Below, in pieces: positions 8,725 to 18,437 of a stretch of 64,000 nucleotides of DNA. The stretch spans positions 113,263 through 177,262 of the forward strand of contig NZ_JAIXHL010000009.1 of assembly GCF_030145815.1 (NCBI RefSeq), written 5' to 3'. Under the pieces are notes generated by a model. The model made no database searches and was not told the DNA's origin. It worked only from the letters and a program-made list of their open reading frames with translations. Source of the DNA: Sphingomonas sp. Lineage in GTDB: Bacteria > Pseudomonadota > Alphaproteobacteria > Sphingomonadales > Sphingomonadaceae. Each line of letters begins with the position of its first letter. The stretch's first letter is position 1. The position numbers and the translations under genes are program-made.

Positions 8725-11700
8725 GTGTTCGGAATCTCGACAACGGTTGACGGTGTGACCGACGGTAATTTCGCCGGATTCTCGCGCATCGTCGACGGGT
8801 TCGGCGGCGGCGTGCAGCTCGACGGGTCGGTCGGCACCGCGCTGATCCAGCACGCGGAGGTCACGTCCTGCATGTGCGAGGCCTGCGCCAAGGCGCGGCT
8901 CGACGACGACGACCTGTTGCCGGTCGAGGTTGCGGAAGACGCGCCGGGCAGCACCAGCTCGACCGATCCCGTGGTGTTCGGCGGCTCGGTCGCGGGTGCG
9001 ATCGATACCGGCGGCGACCAGGACTGGTATCGCGTCACTCTGACCGCCGGCCAGACCTATACCTTCTGGACCAACGGCGCCCAGGACCCGACCGACACGC
9101 TGCTCAGGCTGCGCGATTCGAGCGGCGGCGTGATCGTCACCAACGACGATGGTGGGCAGGACGTGCTGTCGCACATCACGTTTACTGCCACGACCAGCGG
9201 CACCTATTTCGTCGATGTCAGCGGGTTCAGCAGCAGTGTTACGGGCTCGTACAGCCTGTTCGCCAGCAATGGCCTGTGGAATCCGGCCGATGCAGTGGCG
9301 GACAACCGCACCACCACCGGCACCGTCGCCTTTGGCGGCTCGACCACGGTCAACATCAACGGCCTTGGCGACCATGATTGGTATGCGGTCACGCTGACCG
9401 CAGGCACGCGCTATGTGTTCGAAACCTCGGGTTCCGGCACTGTCGATACCTTGCTGATGCTCCGCGATTCCAACGGTGGCGCACTGGGTGAGAATGACGA
9501 TGGTGGCGCGGGCACCTATTCGCGGCTCGTCTTCACCCCGACCACCAGCGGCACCTATTATATCGACGTCGGCACCTGGCGCGAGCAGGATCAGGGCAGC
9601 TTCACGCTGAGCTTCGGCGAAGCTCCGCCGCTCACGGTATGGACCAACGACCAGATCGCCAACCAGCTGACTACGCTATACTGGACGACGCCGCACCATT
9701 TTGCGGTGGCCCCGGGCGGCACGCTGACCGTCGATATCACCGGACTGACGGCCAGCGGTCAGACGCTGGCGCGCGCGGCGCTGCAACTGTGGACCGACTT
9801 CACCGGCATCAATTTCGTTGAGCAGACCGGCAACGCCCAGATCACGTTCGACGATAATCAGGAAGGCGCGTTCGCCAACGCGTCGTTCAACAGCGCTGGC
9901 GTCACATCCAGCGCCACGGTCAACGTCGGCACCGCCTGGCTGACCACCTATGGCACGGGAATCAACACCTATTCCTTCCAGACTTATGTGCATGAAATCG
10001 GGCATGCGCTGGGCCTGGGGCATGGCGGCAACTATAACAGCAGCGCCGACTATGCGACCGACGCTGGCTATCTCAATGATGCCTGGATCACGACGGTGAT
10101 GTCGTATTTCGACGCGCTCGAGAACAGCTATTTCGCCGGGCTCGGCTATACCCGCCAGTTCACGCTGTCGCCGATGGCGGCGGACGCGATCGCGGTTGCC
10201 AACATGTATGGCACGGTGACCACGACCCGGACCGGCGACACCACCTATGGCTATAACAGCAACGCCGGCCGCGACATCTACAACGCGTCGCTCTACCCGA
10301 ATGTCGCCTATACGATCATCGACAATGGCGGGATCGATACGCTCGACTATTCCGGCAACATCTCTAACCAGCTGATCAACCTGCGCGAAGAGGCGTTTTC
10401 CAACATCGGTCTCGGCCGCGGCAATGTCGTGATCGCGCGTGGTTCGGTGATCGAGAACGCGATCGGTGGCAGCGGCAATGATTTCATGATCGGCAACGCG
10501 GCCAACAACATCCTCAACGGCGGAGCGGGCGCCGATGGGCTGCACGGCGACCGTGGCGACGACACCTATTATGTCGACCGCCTGGACGACATCGTGTTTG
10601 AATTCGCTGGCGAAGGCACCGACACCGTCATTTCGACGAGCAACTATTATCTGTGGCAGCATGTCGAAAATCTGACGCTGGCCGAGGGTGCGGGCGATAT
10701 TTTCGGGGTCGGCAACGACCTTGCCAACACGCTTCAGGGGAATAGCGGCTCGAACCTGCTGATCGGCGGCGGTGGCGACGACATTGTGCGCGGCGGCGAC
10801 GGGGTGGACTCGCTGTTCGGCGAAAGCGGCAATGACCAGCTGTTCGGCGATGCGGGGATCGATTATCTCGTCGGCGGGATCGGCAACGATACACTGAATG
10901 GCGGGGACGGTGCCGATGCGCTCTATGGCGAGGATGGCGACGACATTCTGATCGGCGGGTCCGATTTCGCCACCGACATCCTGGTCGGCGGCGCGGGCAA
11001 CGATATCCTGCGTGGTGACTCGGGCCTCGGCGATTACGATCGGATGGACGGCGGGTCGGGCGATGACAGCTATTATGTCGATACGCCGAACGATCTGACG
11101 TTCGAGGCGGTCGGTGGCGGCACCGATACCGTCTACGCCACGATCAACGGCGCGGGCTATTATCTCAACGCCAATGTCGAAAATCTGGTGTTGGGCGGCA
11201 ACACGCCGTTCGGCGTCGGCAACGAGCTCGACAACCGCATCACCGGCAGTGCCAGCGCCAACTGGCTGCTCGGCGGCGCGGGCAATGACATCCTCAACGG
11301 CGGCGCGGGCAATGACGTGCTGTTCGGTGAGGCGGGCGCGGACACCTTCGTCTTCACCCAGGGCACGGGCGGTGACGTGATCGCCGACTTTGTGGCGGGG
11401 ACCGACCGCATTGACCTGAGCGCCTATGGCCTGACCTGGCAGACGGTGATCAACTCGATGCACGAAAATGGCGGCACCACCGCCATCGACTTGGGCAATG
11501 GCGATTTCATCGTCATCAACGGGGTTGCGCGGGCGAGCCTGTCGCAGAGCGATTTCATTCTGACGGCGTCGAGCGAGCCTGTGGTCAAGAACCTGGCCGA
11601 CGTTCAGGACGAGATGGTCGGCGTTGACCTGTCGGCCGCGCGCGACGGCGGCATGAGCGCGTGGGAACAGCCGCATGCTGGCTGGTATCTGATCGCCTGA
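8725..11700 (+). CDS. Serralysin-like RTX metalloprotease with two PPC domains
   Basis: A 991-residue secreted zinc protease (peptidase family M10B). It starts with GTG after a strong AAGGAGG site. It has no Sec signal, as expected for a type I secretion substrate. Layout: leader about 1-78 with a CMCEAC cluster (residues 49-54); two pre-peptidase C-terminal domains (about 80-180 and 190-297); catalytic domain about 303-500 with HEIGHALGLGH (423-433) and Met-turn methionine 459; calcium-binding GGxGxD repeats about 580-880, interrupted by two YYVD-type modules; and a C-terminal M10_C segment plus a roughly 40-residue tail. PrtD/PrtE genes downstream (14660-17754) are the likely exporter. Substrate unknown. 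Confidence 0.93.
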   Translation: MFGISTTVDGVTDGNFAGFSRIVDGFGGGVQLDGSVGTALIQHAEVTSCMCEACAKARLDDDDLLPVEVAEDAPGSTSSTDPVVFGGSVAGAIDTGGDQDWYRVTLTAGQTYTFWTNGAQDPTDTLLRLRDSSGGVIVTNDDGGQDVLSHITFTATTSGTYFVDVSGFSSSVTGSYSLFASNGLWNPADAVADNRTTTGTVAFGGSTTVNINGLGDHDWYAVTLTAGTRYVFETSGSGTVDTLLMLRDSNGGALGENDDGGAGTYSRLVFTPTTSGTYYIDVGTWREQDQGSFTLSFGEAPPLTVWTNDQIANQLTTLYWTTPHHFAVAPGGTLTVDITGLTASGQTLARAALQLWTDFTGINFVEQTGNAQITFDDNQEGAFANASFNSAGVTSSATVNVGTAWLTTYGTGINTYSFQTYVHEIGHALGLGHGGNYNSSADYATDAGYLNDAWITTVMSYFDALENSYFAGLGYTRQFTLSPMAADAIAVANMYGTVTTTRTGDTTYGYNSNAGRDIYNASLYPNVAYTIIDNGGIDTLDYSGNISNQLINLREEAFSNIGLGRGNVVIARGSVIENAIGGSGNDFMIGNAANNILNGGAGADGLHGDRGDDTYYVDRLDDIVFEFAGEGTDTVISTSNYYLWQHVENLTLAEGAGDIFGVGNDLANTLQGNSGSNLLIGGGGDDIVRGGDGVDSLFGESGNDQLFGDAGIDYLVGGIGNDTLNGGDGADALYGEDGDDILIGGSDFATDILVGGAGNDILRGDSGLGDYDRMDGGSGDDSYYVDTPNDLTFEAVGGGTDTVYATINGAGYYLNANVENLVLGGNTPFGVGNELDNRITGSASANWLLGGAGNDILNGGAGNDVLFGEAGADTFVFTQGTGGDVIADFVAGTDRIDLSAYGLTWQTVINSMHENGGTTAIDLGNGDFIVINGVARASLSQSDFILTASSEPVVKNLADVQDEMVGVDLSAARDGGMSAWEQPHAGWYLIA

Positions 11701-11774
11701 CGCGCTTTGCCCGGGCGACCGGGTGAAGTTCGCTGCATCAGGGATCGAAGCTGCGCGTCCCGGGTTGGTTGGCA

Positions 11775-12710
11775 ATGGATAGCCAACCCGGAAGCAGCGC
11801 ATCGACAGGGCAGGATGACGCGGAGCCGATGCCTCCGGGCTCGGCGCAACATCGCAGCGCGTCTCCGCTGGAGCAGGCCGGCCAATATTTCGACCTGTGG
11901 CGGCTGCGCGTGCCGCCACGTCACTTGAACGAGGCAGCGGTGCGCGCGCTGTGCCGCAATGCCTATCTTGGCGGCGACATGGCGGTGTGCCGGGTGCTTG
12001 GCCGCTATCGCATGTTCGTCGACACACGCGACGTTGGCCTGTCCACCTTCCTGCTGCTCGACGGTTATTGGGAGATGTGGACGACCGAGGCGATGCTGCG
12101 CTTCATCCGACCGGGGATGACCGCCGTCGATATCGGTGCGAATCTCGGCTATTTCACGATGCTGATGGCCGATCTGGTCGGGCCGACTGGGCGCGTGGTG
12201 GCGTTCGAGCCCAATCCGCGCATGGCCGAACGCGCGCGGCGCAGTGCACACGTCAACGGCTTCGCGCCCTTTACCCAGATCCACGAAGTCGCGTTGAGCG
12301 ACGAACCAGGCGACACGGTGATGTTCGTGCCGCCGACCGAACCGAAGAACGCCCATTTCAGCCAGCCCAGCGGCCGCGACGGCGAGATTCGCGTCCGCGT
12401 CCAGCGCGCAGATGCGTTCAATGCCCTGCGCGACGCCGATTTCATCAAGATCGATACCGAAGGGGCAGAGGATGCCGTATGGCGCGGCATGGCCGGACTC
12501 CTCCGCCGCAACCGCCCACTGACGGTGTTCATGGAGTTCACCCCGGCGCGCTATGCCGACGCGGCGGGCTTTCTCGACACGATCCTCGCCGATGGCTTTG
12601 CCCTCCACCGGATCGACTATTTCGATCCCGAAGTGGTCCTGCCGACGACGCGCGAAGCGGTGCTGTCCGCGCCTCCGCATGAGGATCAGATGCTCGTCTT
12701 GATCCGGTAG
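11775..12710 (+). CDS. FkbM-family methyltransferase 2
   Basis: A 311-residue SAM-dependent methyltransferase, paralogous to the gene at 7363-8196. The shared N-terminal region (LGRYRMFVDTRDVG) and SAM loop AVDIGANLGYF are nearly colinear, and FIKIDTEGAED with FMEFTPAR match the C-terminal core. ATG 11775 is chosen over an in-frame TTG two codons earlier. The N-terminus carries about 35 extra low-complexity residues compared with its paralogue. It lies 74 bases after the protease and before kpsF, on the same strand. Capsule O-methylation is plausible by position; the substrate is not determined. Confidence 0.87.
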   Translation: MDSQPGSSASTGQDDAEPMPPGSAQHRSASPLEQAGQYFDLWRLRVPPRHLNEAAVRALCRNAYLGGDMAVCRVLGRYRMFVDTRDVGLSTFLLLDGYWEMWTTEAMLRFIRPGMTAVDIGANLGYFTMLMADLVGPTGRVVAFEPNPRMAERARRSAHVNGFAPFTQIHEVALSDEPGDTVMFVPPTEPKNAHFSQPSGRDGEIRVRVQRADAFNALRDADFIKIDTEGAEDAVWRGMAGLLRRNRPLTVFMEFTPARYADAAGFLDTILADGFALHRIDYFDPEVVLPTTREAVLSAPPHEDQMLVLIR

Positions 12711-12833
12711 CGGAGCACACCGGGAGGCGCGCCGATTGCCTTCGCCACGGCGGCGGTGCATGGATTGCGGACTCAACCCATTGGGGCCGTTCGATGTTTG
12801 CGTGTTCCTTGCCCATTTCGGCGGTCCAGCCTG

Positions 12834-13811
12834 ATGCATGATCGCGTCGCGGCGCTGGCGGGTGACGATCTGCGCGCCACCGCGCACCGGGTGCTGCGCG
12901 CCGAACAACGCGCGCTCGCCCTGCTCGACGACAGTATCGACGACACGGTGATCGAGGCGGCAGCGACGATCGCGACCTGTGGTGGCCGTGTGCTGACCAG
13001 CGGGATCGGCAAATCGGCGATCGTCGCGCGCAAGCTCGCCGCCACGCTCTGCTCGCTCGATGCTCCCGCGCAGTTTCTGCATGCCGGTGATGCGCTGCAC
13101 GGCGATCTCGGCGCGATCCGGGGCGAGGATGTCGTGGTGGCGTTCAGCGCATCGGGGGCGAGCCGCGAACTGGTACGGGTCATCGAGCATGCCCGGCATC
13201 TCAGCGCCGCGACCATCGCGATCACCGCGTCCAGCCATGCGCCGCTCGCCTTGCTCTGCGACCATGTTCTGCTGATTCCGCACTGCGACGAAGGCAGCGG
13301 CGACTATGCTGCACCCATGGCGTCGACGATCGTGTCGATGGCGATGGGCGATGTGCTCGCATTGCTGGTGGCGCAGTTGCGCGGCCATCGGCGGAGCGCC
13401 ATGCACGCGCTGCATCCCGGCGGCGATCTCGGGCGCAGGCTGCGTCCGCTGGCGCAGATCATGGTGGGCGGCGACCGCCTGCCGCTGGTCCCGGTCCAGG
13501 CAATGGGCGCCGAAGTGGTGCGTGAGATTACCGCCAAGGGTCAGGGCATTGTCGGCGTCACCGATGCGACCGGCCAGCTGATCGGCGCGATCAGCGATGG
13601 CGATATCCGGCGGCACGCGATGGACGTGGCAACGCTCTCGGCCAGCGCATTGATGACCCCGCACCCGGTCACGATCGACGCCGCCGCCGATGTCGCGCAG
13701 GCGCTCGACCTGATGCGCATGCACCGGATCTCGACCCTGTTCGTGGTCGATGCCGGGCGCGCGACCGGTCTGGTCCATATTCAGGATCTGCTGCGTGCCG
13801 GCATCCTCTGA
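12834..13811 (+). CDS. kpsF: D-arabinose-5-phosphate isomerase KpsF/KdsD
   Basis: A 325-residue enzyme that converts ribulose-5-phosphate to arabinose-5-phosphate, the first step to Kdo. A SIS domain occupies about residues 20-185 (GGRVLTSGIGKSAIVARK; SASGASRELV), and two CBS domains fill about 200-325 (GDGDIRRH-type and MRMHRISTLFVVD). ATG 12834 gives the standard length; an earlier in-frame start at 12756 adds 26 atypical residues. The 3' end overlaps the next Kdo gene. A capsule-specific copy is implied by the locus, distinct from any housekeeping kdsD elsewhere in the genome. Confidence 0.92.
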   Translation: MHDRVAALAGDDLRATAHRVLRAEQRALALLDDSIDDTVIEAAATIATCGGRVLTSGIGKSAIVARKLAATLCSLDAPAQFLHAGDALHGDLGAIRGEDVVVAFSASGASRELVRVIEHARHLSAATIAITASSHAPLALLCDHVLLIPHCDEGSGDYAAPMASTIVSMAMGDVLALLVAQLRGHRRSAMHALHPGGDLGRRLRPLAQIMVGGDRLPLVPVQAMGAEVVREITAKGQGIVGVTDATGQLIGAISDGDIRRHAMDVATLSASALMTPHPVTIDAAADVAQALDLMRMHRISTLFVVDAGRATGLVHIQDLLRAGIL

Positions 13812-14592
13812 CGCACCGCCGCCGCGCGTGCTGGTGGTGGTGCCCGCGCGTTATGCTTCGCAGCGTTTTCCCGGCAAGCCGCTCACCCTGCTGCGGGGTC
13901 CTGATGGCGTGCCCAAACCGCTGATCCGGTGGAGCTGGGAAGCGGCGATGGCGCTGCAGGATCGTGCTGAAATCGTGGTTGCGACCGATGATCTGCGCAT
14001 CGCCGATGTCGTGCGCGGCTTTGGCGGTGCGGTTGCGATGACCGCGACCGATCTGCGCAACGGGACCGAGCGCTGCGCCGCCGTGCTGGAGCAGCTGGAT
14101 GAAGACCCCGATCTGGTGATCAACCTGCAGGGCGATTCGCCGCTGATCCCGCGTGCCGCGCTCGATGCGCTGATCGACGCCTGGGTCGCCGCGCCCGCGC
14201 CGGTGCTGACCCCCTGGATCGCGTGCGACGGTGCGCTGGGCGGACAATTGGTTGCAGATCATCAGGAGGGCCGGATCGGTGGCACGACTGTCGTTGCCGA
14301 TGCCATGGGTCAGGCGCTCTATTTCTCCAAACGCCCGATCCCCTATGGGCCGGGCGACGGGTTGAAGCTGCATCTCGGCCTCTATGCCTATACCCCTGCG
14401 GCCTTGCGTCGCTATGCCGCGCTCCCGCCGGGGCCGCTCGAACTGGCCGAGGGGCTGGAGCAATTGCGCTTCCTCGAACATGGCACCGCGATCCGGTTGG
14501 TCGAAGTGACGCGCCCGCCCGCGGGCTTCTGGGAAGTCAACAATCCCGCAGACGTGACGCTGGTCGAACGCGCTTTGGCGGTGCGGGCATGA
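13795..14592 (+). CDS. kpsU: CMP-Kdo synthetase KpsU/KdsB
   Basis: An enzyme that activates Kdo with CTP for transfer by the KpsC-type protein. The N-terminal nucleotide-binding motif VVVPARYASQRFPGKPL is diagnostic. Further blocks are VVATDD, NGTERC, NLQGDSPLIP and YFSKRPIPYG. Start choice is uncertain: GTG 13795 (265 residues, overlapping kpsF by 17 bases) or GTG 13828 (254 residues, closer to the family length). Together with kpsF it provides local Kdo precursor supply, which supports a Kdo-linked capsule. The two-gene overlap indicates cotranslation. Confidence 0.92.
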   Translation: MPASSDAPPPRVLVVVPARYASQRFPGKPLTLLRGPDGVPKPLIRWSWEAAMALQDRAEIVVATDDLRIADVVRGFGGAVAMTATDLRNGTERCAAVLEQLDEDPDLVINLQGDSPLIPRAALDALIDAWVAAPAPVLTPWIACDGALGGQLVADHQEGRIGGTTVVADAMGQALYFSKRPIPYGPGDGLKLHLGLYAYTPAALRRYAALPPGPLELAEGLEQLRFLEHGTAIRLVEVTRPPAGFWEVNNPADVTLVERALAVRA

Positions 14593-14659
14593 CGGACGCT
14601 TTCCCCCGGCGCCATTCCCCTGTATTTGCTGAGGCCGGACCGGGGACTGGCGTGGCGAG

Positions 14660-16414
14660 ATGATGAATTTGCGAAGCCGCCTCGGCGAATCCGAACTGCG
14701 CGATGCGCTGCGGCGCGTGCGCGGAGGGCTGTGGGGGATCGTGGCGCTCAGCGCGATGGTCAACATCCTGATGCTGACCGGATCGATCTATCTGATGCTG
14801 GTCTATGACCGGGTGCTGCCGGGGCAGCATCAGGCGACCCTGATCAGCCTGTTCCTGATGGTGATCGTCGCCTTTGCCTTTTATGGCGCATTCGACGTGA
14901 TGCGCGCGCGCATGCTCGCCGATGTCGCCGCGTCGCTCGACAACAGCCTGATCGGGCGGGTGCAGCAGATCGAGGGGCGCGTCGCGCTCGAACGGCCTGA
15001 TGCGAAGGAAATGGTCAGCCCGACCCGCGATCTCGACCAGCTGCGCAGCTTCATCGCCAGCGCCGGGACGCCCGCGCTGATCGACCTGCCCTGGATCATC
15101 TTCTTCCTGCTCATACTGACCATGGTCCATTACTGGCTGGGCGTGGTGACGCTGCTGGGGATGCTCGTGCTGGCGGGCCTGACCGCAGCGGCCGAGCGGA
15201 TCAATGCCCGCCACCTCGCCGCCGTGAACGAAGCTGGCGCACGCCGCCGCAGTCTTGGCGACCGGCGCTGGCGCCATGCCGAGCTGATCGCCAGCCTCGG
15301 CATGCGTCAGCGGATGGTGACGCAGTGGCAGGGCGCGCACGCGACCTTCCTGCGCGAACAGGCAGCATTGACCGACGCGACCTCGACCCTAACCGGGGTC
15401 AGCAAGGTGCTGCGCATGTTCCTGCAATCGGCGGTGCTGACCGTTGGTGCGGTGCTGGTGATCGATGGCAAGGCGACGGCGGGGATCATCTTCGCCAGCT
15501 CGATCCTCGCCGGGCGCGCGCTTGCCCCGGTCGATGCGGCGATCGCCAATTGGCGCGGCTTTGTCGGTGCGCGGCAAAGCTGGTCGCGGCTGTCGAACCT
15601 GTTGCGCCAGCTCCCCGCCCCAGTGCAGGCGCGCACCAGCCTGCCCCCGCCCAGCCAGACGCTGTCGGTCGAGCATCTGACCCTCACGCCGCCCGCGGCC
15701 ACCCGCACCACGGTCAGCGACGCCAGCTTCCGGCTGCAGGCGGGGCAGGCGGTCGGCATCCTGGGCCCCAGCGGTTCGGGCAAGTCGTCGCTGGTACGCG
15801 GCGTGATCGGCGCGTGGAAGCCGGCGCGCGGCCATGTGCGGCTCGACGGCGCGACGATCGATCAATGGGATCCCGACGAGCTCGGCGCACATATCGGCTA
15901 TCTGCCCCAGTCGGTCGAGCTGTTCGCCGGCACGATCGCGCAGAATATCGCCCGGTTCGAACCCGACGCTCCGCCCGACCTGGTCTTCGCGGCGGCGCGT
16001 GCGGCGGGGGTGCATGACCTGATCCTGCAGCTGCCCGATGGCTATGACCTTGAGGTGGGCGAGGATGGTGGCCAGCTGTCCGCCGGCCAGCGCCAGCGCA
16101 TCGCGCTCGCCCGCGCGCTCTATCGCGACCCGTTTCTGGTGGTGCTGGACGAACCCAACTCCAATCTCGACCATGAAGGTGAAACGGCGCTGATCCGCGC
16201 GGTGGAACAGGTGCGCGCGCGTGGCGGCATCGTGCTGATGGTCGCGCACCGGCCGGCGATCCTCGCCGCGGTCGATCTCGCCCTGTTCATCCGCGGCGGC
16301 ACCGTCCAGGCATTCGGTCCGCGCGACGAGGTGCTGGCCAAGGTCACGCGCCCGCGCGGCGCGGCCGAGACGGCGAATGTCGCGGTTCTCCCGCAACGCG
16401 GCGGATCGGCATGA
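14660..16414 (+). CDS. Type I secretion ABC transporter PrtD-like
   Basis: A 584-residue permease-ATPase fusion of the PrtD/AprD group. Transmembrane helices occupy about residues 20-300 with no C39 or C39-like N-terminal domain, as is typical for exporters of serralysins. The nucleotide-binding domain has Walker A GPSGSGKSS (369-377), signature LSAGQ (473-477) and Walker B VVLDEPN (494-500). The gene overlaps the adaptor gene by 4 bases. A 67-base gap separates it from kpsU. The closest available cargo is the RTX protease at 8725-11700; the TolC-like outer-membrane partner is not in the window. Confidence 0.92.
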   Translation: MMNLRSRLGESELRDALRRVRGGLWGIVALSAMVNILMLTGSIYLMLVYDRVLPGQHQATLISLFLMVIVAFAFYGAFDVMRARMLADVAASLDNSLIGRVQQIEGRVALERPDAKEMVSPTRDLDQLRSFIASAGTPALIDLPWIIFFLLILTMVHYWLGVVTLLGMLVLAGLTAAAERINARHLAAVNEAGARRRSLGDRRWRHAELIASLGMRQRMVTQWQGAHATFLREQAALTDATSTLTGVSKVLRMFLQSAVLTVGAVLVIDGKATAGIIFASSILAGRALAPVDAAIANWRGFVGARQSWSRLSNLLRQLPAPVQARTSLPPPSQTLSVEHLTLTPPAATRTTVSDASFRLQAGQAVGILGPSGSGKSSLVRGVIGAWKPARGHVRLDGATIDQWDPDELGAHIGYLPQSVELFAGTIAQNIARFEPDAPPDLVFAAARAAGVHDLILQLPDGYDLEVGEDGGQLSAGQRQRIALARALYRDPFLVVLDEPNSNLDHEGETALIRAVEQVRARGGIVLMVAHRPAILAAVDLALFIRGGTVQAFGPRDEVLAKVTRPRGAAETANVAVLPQRGGSA

Positions 16415-17754
16415 ACGCGCACAGCCCGATCGACGACGATGCGGCCTATGAACTTGCCGATCCCCGCGACGCCGACGCGCGGCTTCAGCGTCGTACCCGC
16501 CGCGCCTTCGCCCTGATCGGCTTCCTCGTGTTCGGCCTGTTCGGCCTGTCGGCGATCCTCCAGGTCGGCGGCGCGGTGATCGGCATGGGCGAGGTCGTCG
16601 TCGATTCGAGCGTGCGCGTGGTCAGCCATCCCAATGGCGGGGTGCTGCGCGAGGTGCTGGTGCGCAATGGCGATCGCGTGCGGCAGGGGCAGCTGCTGGT
16701 CCGGCTCGACACCAGCGTCACCCAGGTCGGGTCGGAGTCGGCGTCGCAGGGGCTCGAGCAGCTGCTGATCCGCCGCGCCCGGCTTGAGGCGGAGCGCGAC
16801 GGCGCGGCCAGCATGCGGCTTCCGCCCGAGCTCACGCGCAGCGGCGACGCGCGGGTGCGCGAGCTGATCGCCCGCGAACAGGGGCTGTTCGCGCTGCGCC
16901 GGGCCGAACTGAGCGGCACGCTCGACCTGCTGCGCCAGCGGATCGAGCAGCTCGACAGCGAAATCGCCGGCTATCGCGTCCAGATCGACGCCGCCGACCG
17001 CCAACTCGTGCTGATCGAGCCCGAGCTGGAAGGGCTGCGGCGGCTGCACGAAAAGCAGCTGGTGACGATCAACCGGCTCAACAGCGCGGAGCGCGCGGCG
17101 GTGCAGCTGGAGGGCAGCCGCGCAGCGCTGCAATCGAACATCGCGCAGGCGCGCGCACGCATCGCCGAAACGCGCGAGCAGATCCTCAACGTCACCAAGA
17201 ATATGCGCAGCGAGGCCGCGACCCAGCTCGCCGATGTCGTCGCGCAGATCAACGAACAGCAGGTCCGTGTCGCGACCACCGCCGACGCATTCGCCCGCAG
17301 CGAGGTGCGCGCCCCGCAATCGGGCACGGTCGACAAGATCGCCTATACGACCGTCGGCAGCGCGGTCCCCGCCGCCCAGCCGATCCTGCAGATCGTCCCC
17401 GACCGCGACACGCTGGTGATCGAGGCGCGGATTCGCCCGCAGGACGTCGATCAGGTGCGCACCGGCCAGGACGCGCGCATCGTATTCTCCGGGCTCGACC
17501 GTCAGGCGACGCCCGACATACCGGGCAAGCTGATCTTCGTGTCGCCGGAGCTGACCCGCGACGATGCCACCCGCCAGTCCTTCTACCGCATCCGCGTGCG
17601 CGTCGATGCGGCGGCGCTGACGCGTAATCCCAATATCGCGCTCAAGGCGGGGATGCCGGCCGAAGTGTTCGTCTCGACCGGCAGCCGATCGATCCTGTCC
17701 TACCTTACCAAGCCGCTGGTCGATCAGCTCCGCTACGCGCTGCGCGAAGGCTAA
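16411..17754 (+). CDS. Type I secretion membrane-fusion protein PrtE/HlyD-like
   Basis: A 447-residue inner-membrane-anchored adaptor connecting the PrtD-type transporter to a TolC-type channel. It has a cytosolic N-terminus, one membrane helix near residues 32-53, a long alpha-helical hairpin with heptads (about 100-290), a lipoyl/barrel segment including ASEVRAPQSGTVDKI-like residues (about 295-325), and a C-terminal beta-barrel ending in VSTGSRSILSYL, a typical HlyD-family terminus. The start ATG overlaps the prtD stop by 4 bases. Convincing as a T1SS pair with the preceding gene. Confidence 0.92.
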   Translation: MNAHSPIDDDAAYELADPRDADARLQRRTRRAFALIGFLVFGLFGLSAILQVGGAVIGMGEVVVDSSVRVVSHPNGGVLREVLVRNGDRVRQGQLLVRLDTSVTQVGSESASQGLEQLLIRRARLEAERDGAASMRLPPELTRSGDARVRELIAREQGLFALRRAELSGTLDLLRQRIEQLDSEIAGYRVQIDAADRQLVLIEPELEGLRRLHEKQLVTINRLNSAERAAVQLEGSRAALQSNIAQARARIAETREQILNVTKNMRSEAATQLADVVAQINEQQVRVATTADAFARSEVRAPQSGTVDKIAYTTVGSAVPAAQPILQIVPDRDTLVIEARIRPQDVDQVRTGQDARIVFSGLDRQATPDIPGKLIFVSPELTRDDATRQSFYRIRVRVDAAALTRNPNIALKAGMPAEVFVSTGSRSILSYLTKPLVDQLRYALREG

Positions 17755-17795
17755 GCGGCACGGAACGCCCCGGCGCGCTGCGGTGTTGTAGCGGC

Positions 17796-18383
17796 ATGGA
17801 CAGGAAACGGATCGTGGCGCTGCTGGTGCCGGTCGTCACTCTCGCTGCCTGTGGGCAACCCGACCCGCAAGCCGTCACACCGAGCCCGACGCCGACGGTG
17901 ACCGCGCCGTCCGCGCCAGCTACTCCAGCCTCCCCGACACCGGCCACAGCGGAACCTGCGCCCGCCGTTGCGCCGACCCCGGCTACAGCGTCGCCCACCC
18001 TTACCCCCGACGCAGAGTGGGGCGAAACCGGCGCGCGCGATGTCCTGCTCGATTTCGCCCGCGCCATCGAATTGGGGCGCGTCGATCAGGCCTGGGCGCT
18101 GCTCAGCCCCGCCGATCGGCGCAAATGGACCCGTCCGGCGTTCCGCGCGCTGTTCGCGGACCTTGACCGGCCGACCGTCGCGGTCCCGACGGGCGTGATC
18201 GAAGGGGCGGCTGGGTCATCCTACTACACCGCGCCGGTCACCATCACCGGCACCGATCGGTCCGGGCGACCGGTACGGATCGAGGGGGAGGCGGTGTTAC
18301 GCCGCGTCAACGATGTCGACGGATCCACCCCGGCCCAGCGCCGCTGGCACTTCCAGTCGCTCAGTCTCGACTGGACGCACTGA
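17796..18383 (+). CDS. Hypothetical lipoprotein with Pro/Thr/Ala-rich linker
   Basis: A 195-residue probable lipoprotein. The signal peptide ends in lipobox LAAC (Cys 19). A Pro/Thr/Ala-rich linker follows (about 24-70) and then a compact domain (about 75-195) with DVLLDFARAIELGR and WHFQSLSLDW segments. The C-terminal half could be a NTF2-like or SnoaL-type fold from the alternating pattern, but no conserved residue proves it. No family is recognised. It starts 41 bases after the T1SS adaptor and could be a read-through member of that operon, or separately expressed. Confidence 0.7.
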   Translation: MDRKRIVALLVPVVTLAACGQPDPQAVTPSPTPTVTAPSAPATPASPTPATAEPAPAVAPTPATASPTLTPDAEWGETGARDVLLDFARAIELGRVDQAWALLSPADRRKWTRPAFRALFADLDRPTVAVPTGVIEGAAGSSYYTAPVTITGTDRSGRPVRIEGEAVLRRVNDVDGSTPAQRRWHFQSLSLDWTH

Positions 18384-18437
18384 CCGACCCCACGTTTCCG
18401 ACTCGCAAACGTCACCGGGCGCTGGCATCCGGGGATC

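Noticed and set aside
9676..12027. A 783-codon minus-strand open frame opposite the serralysin
   Set aside because: Mirror of the RTX repeats; no motif, signal or ribosome-binding site.
11604..13778. A 724-codon minus-strand open frame opposite FkbM2 and KpsF
   Set aside because: Antisense to two conserved enzymes and low-complexity.
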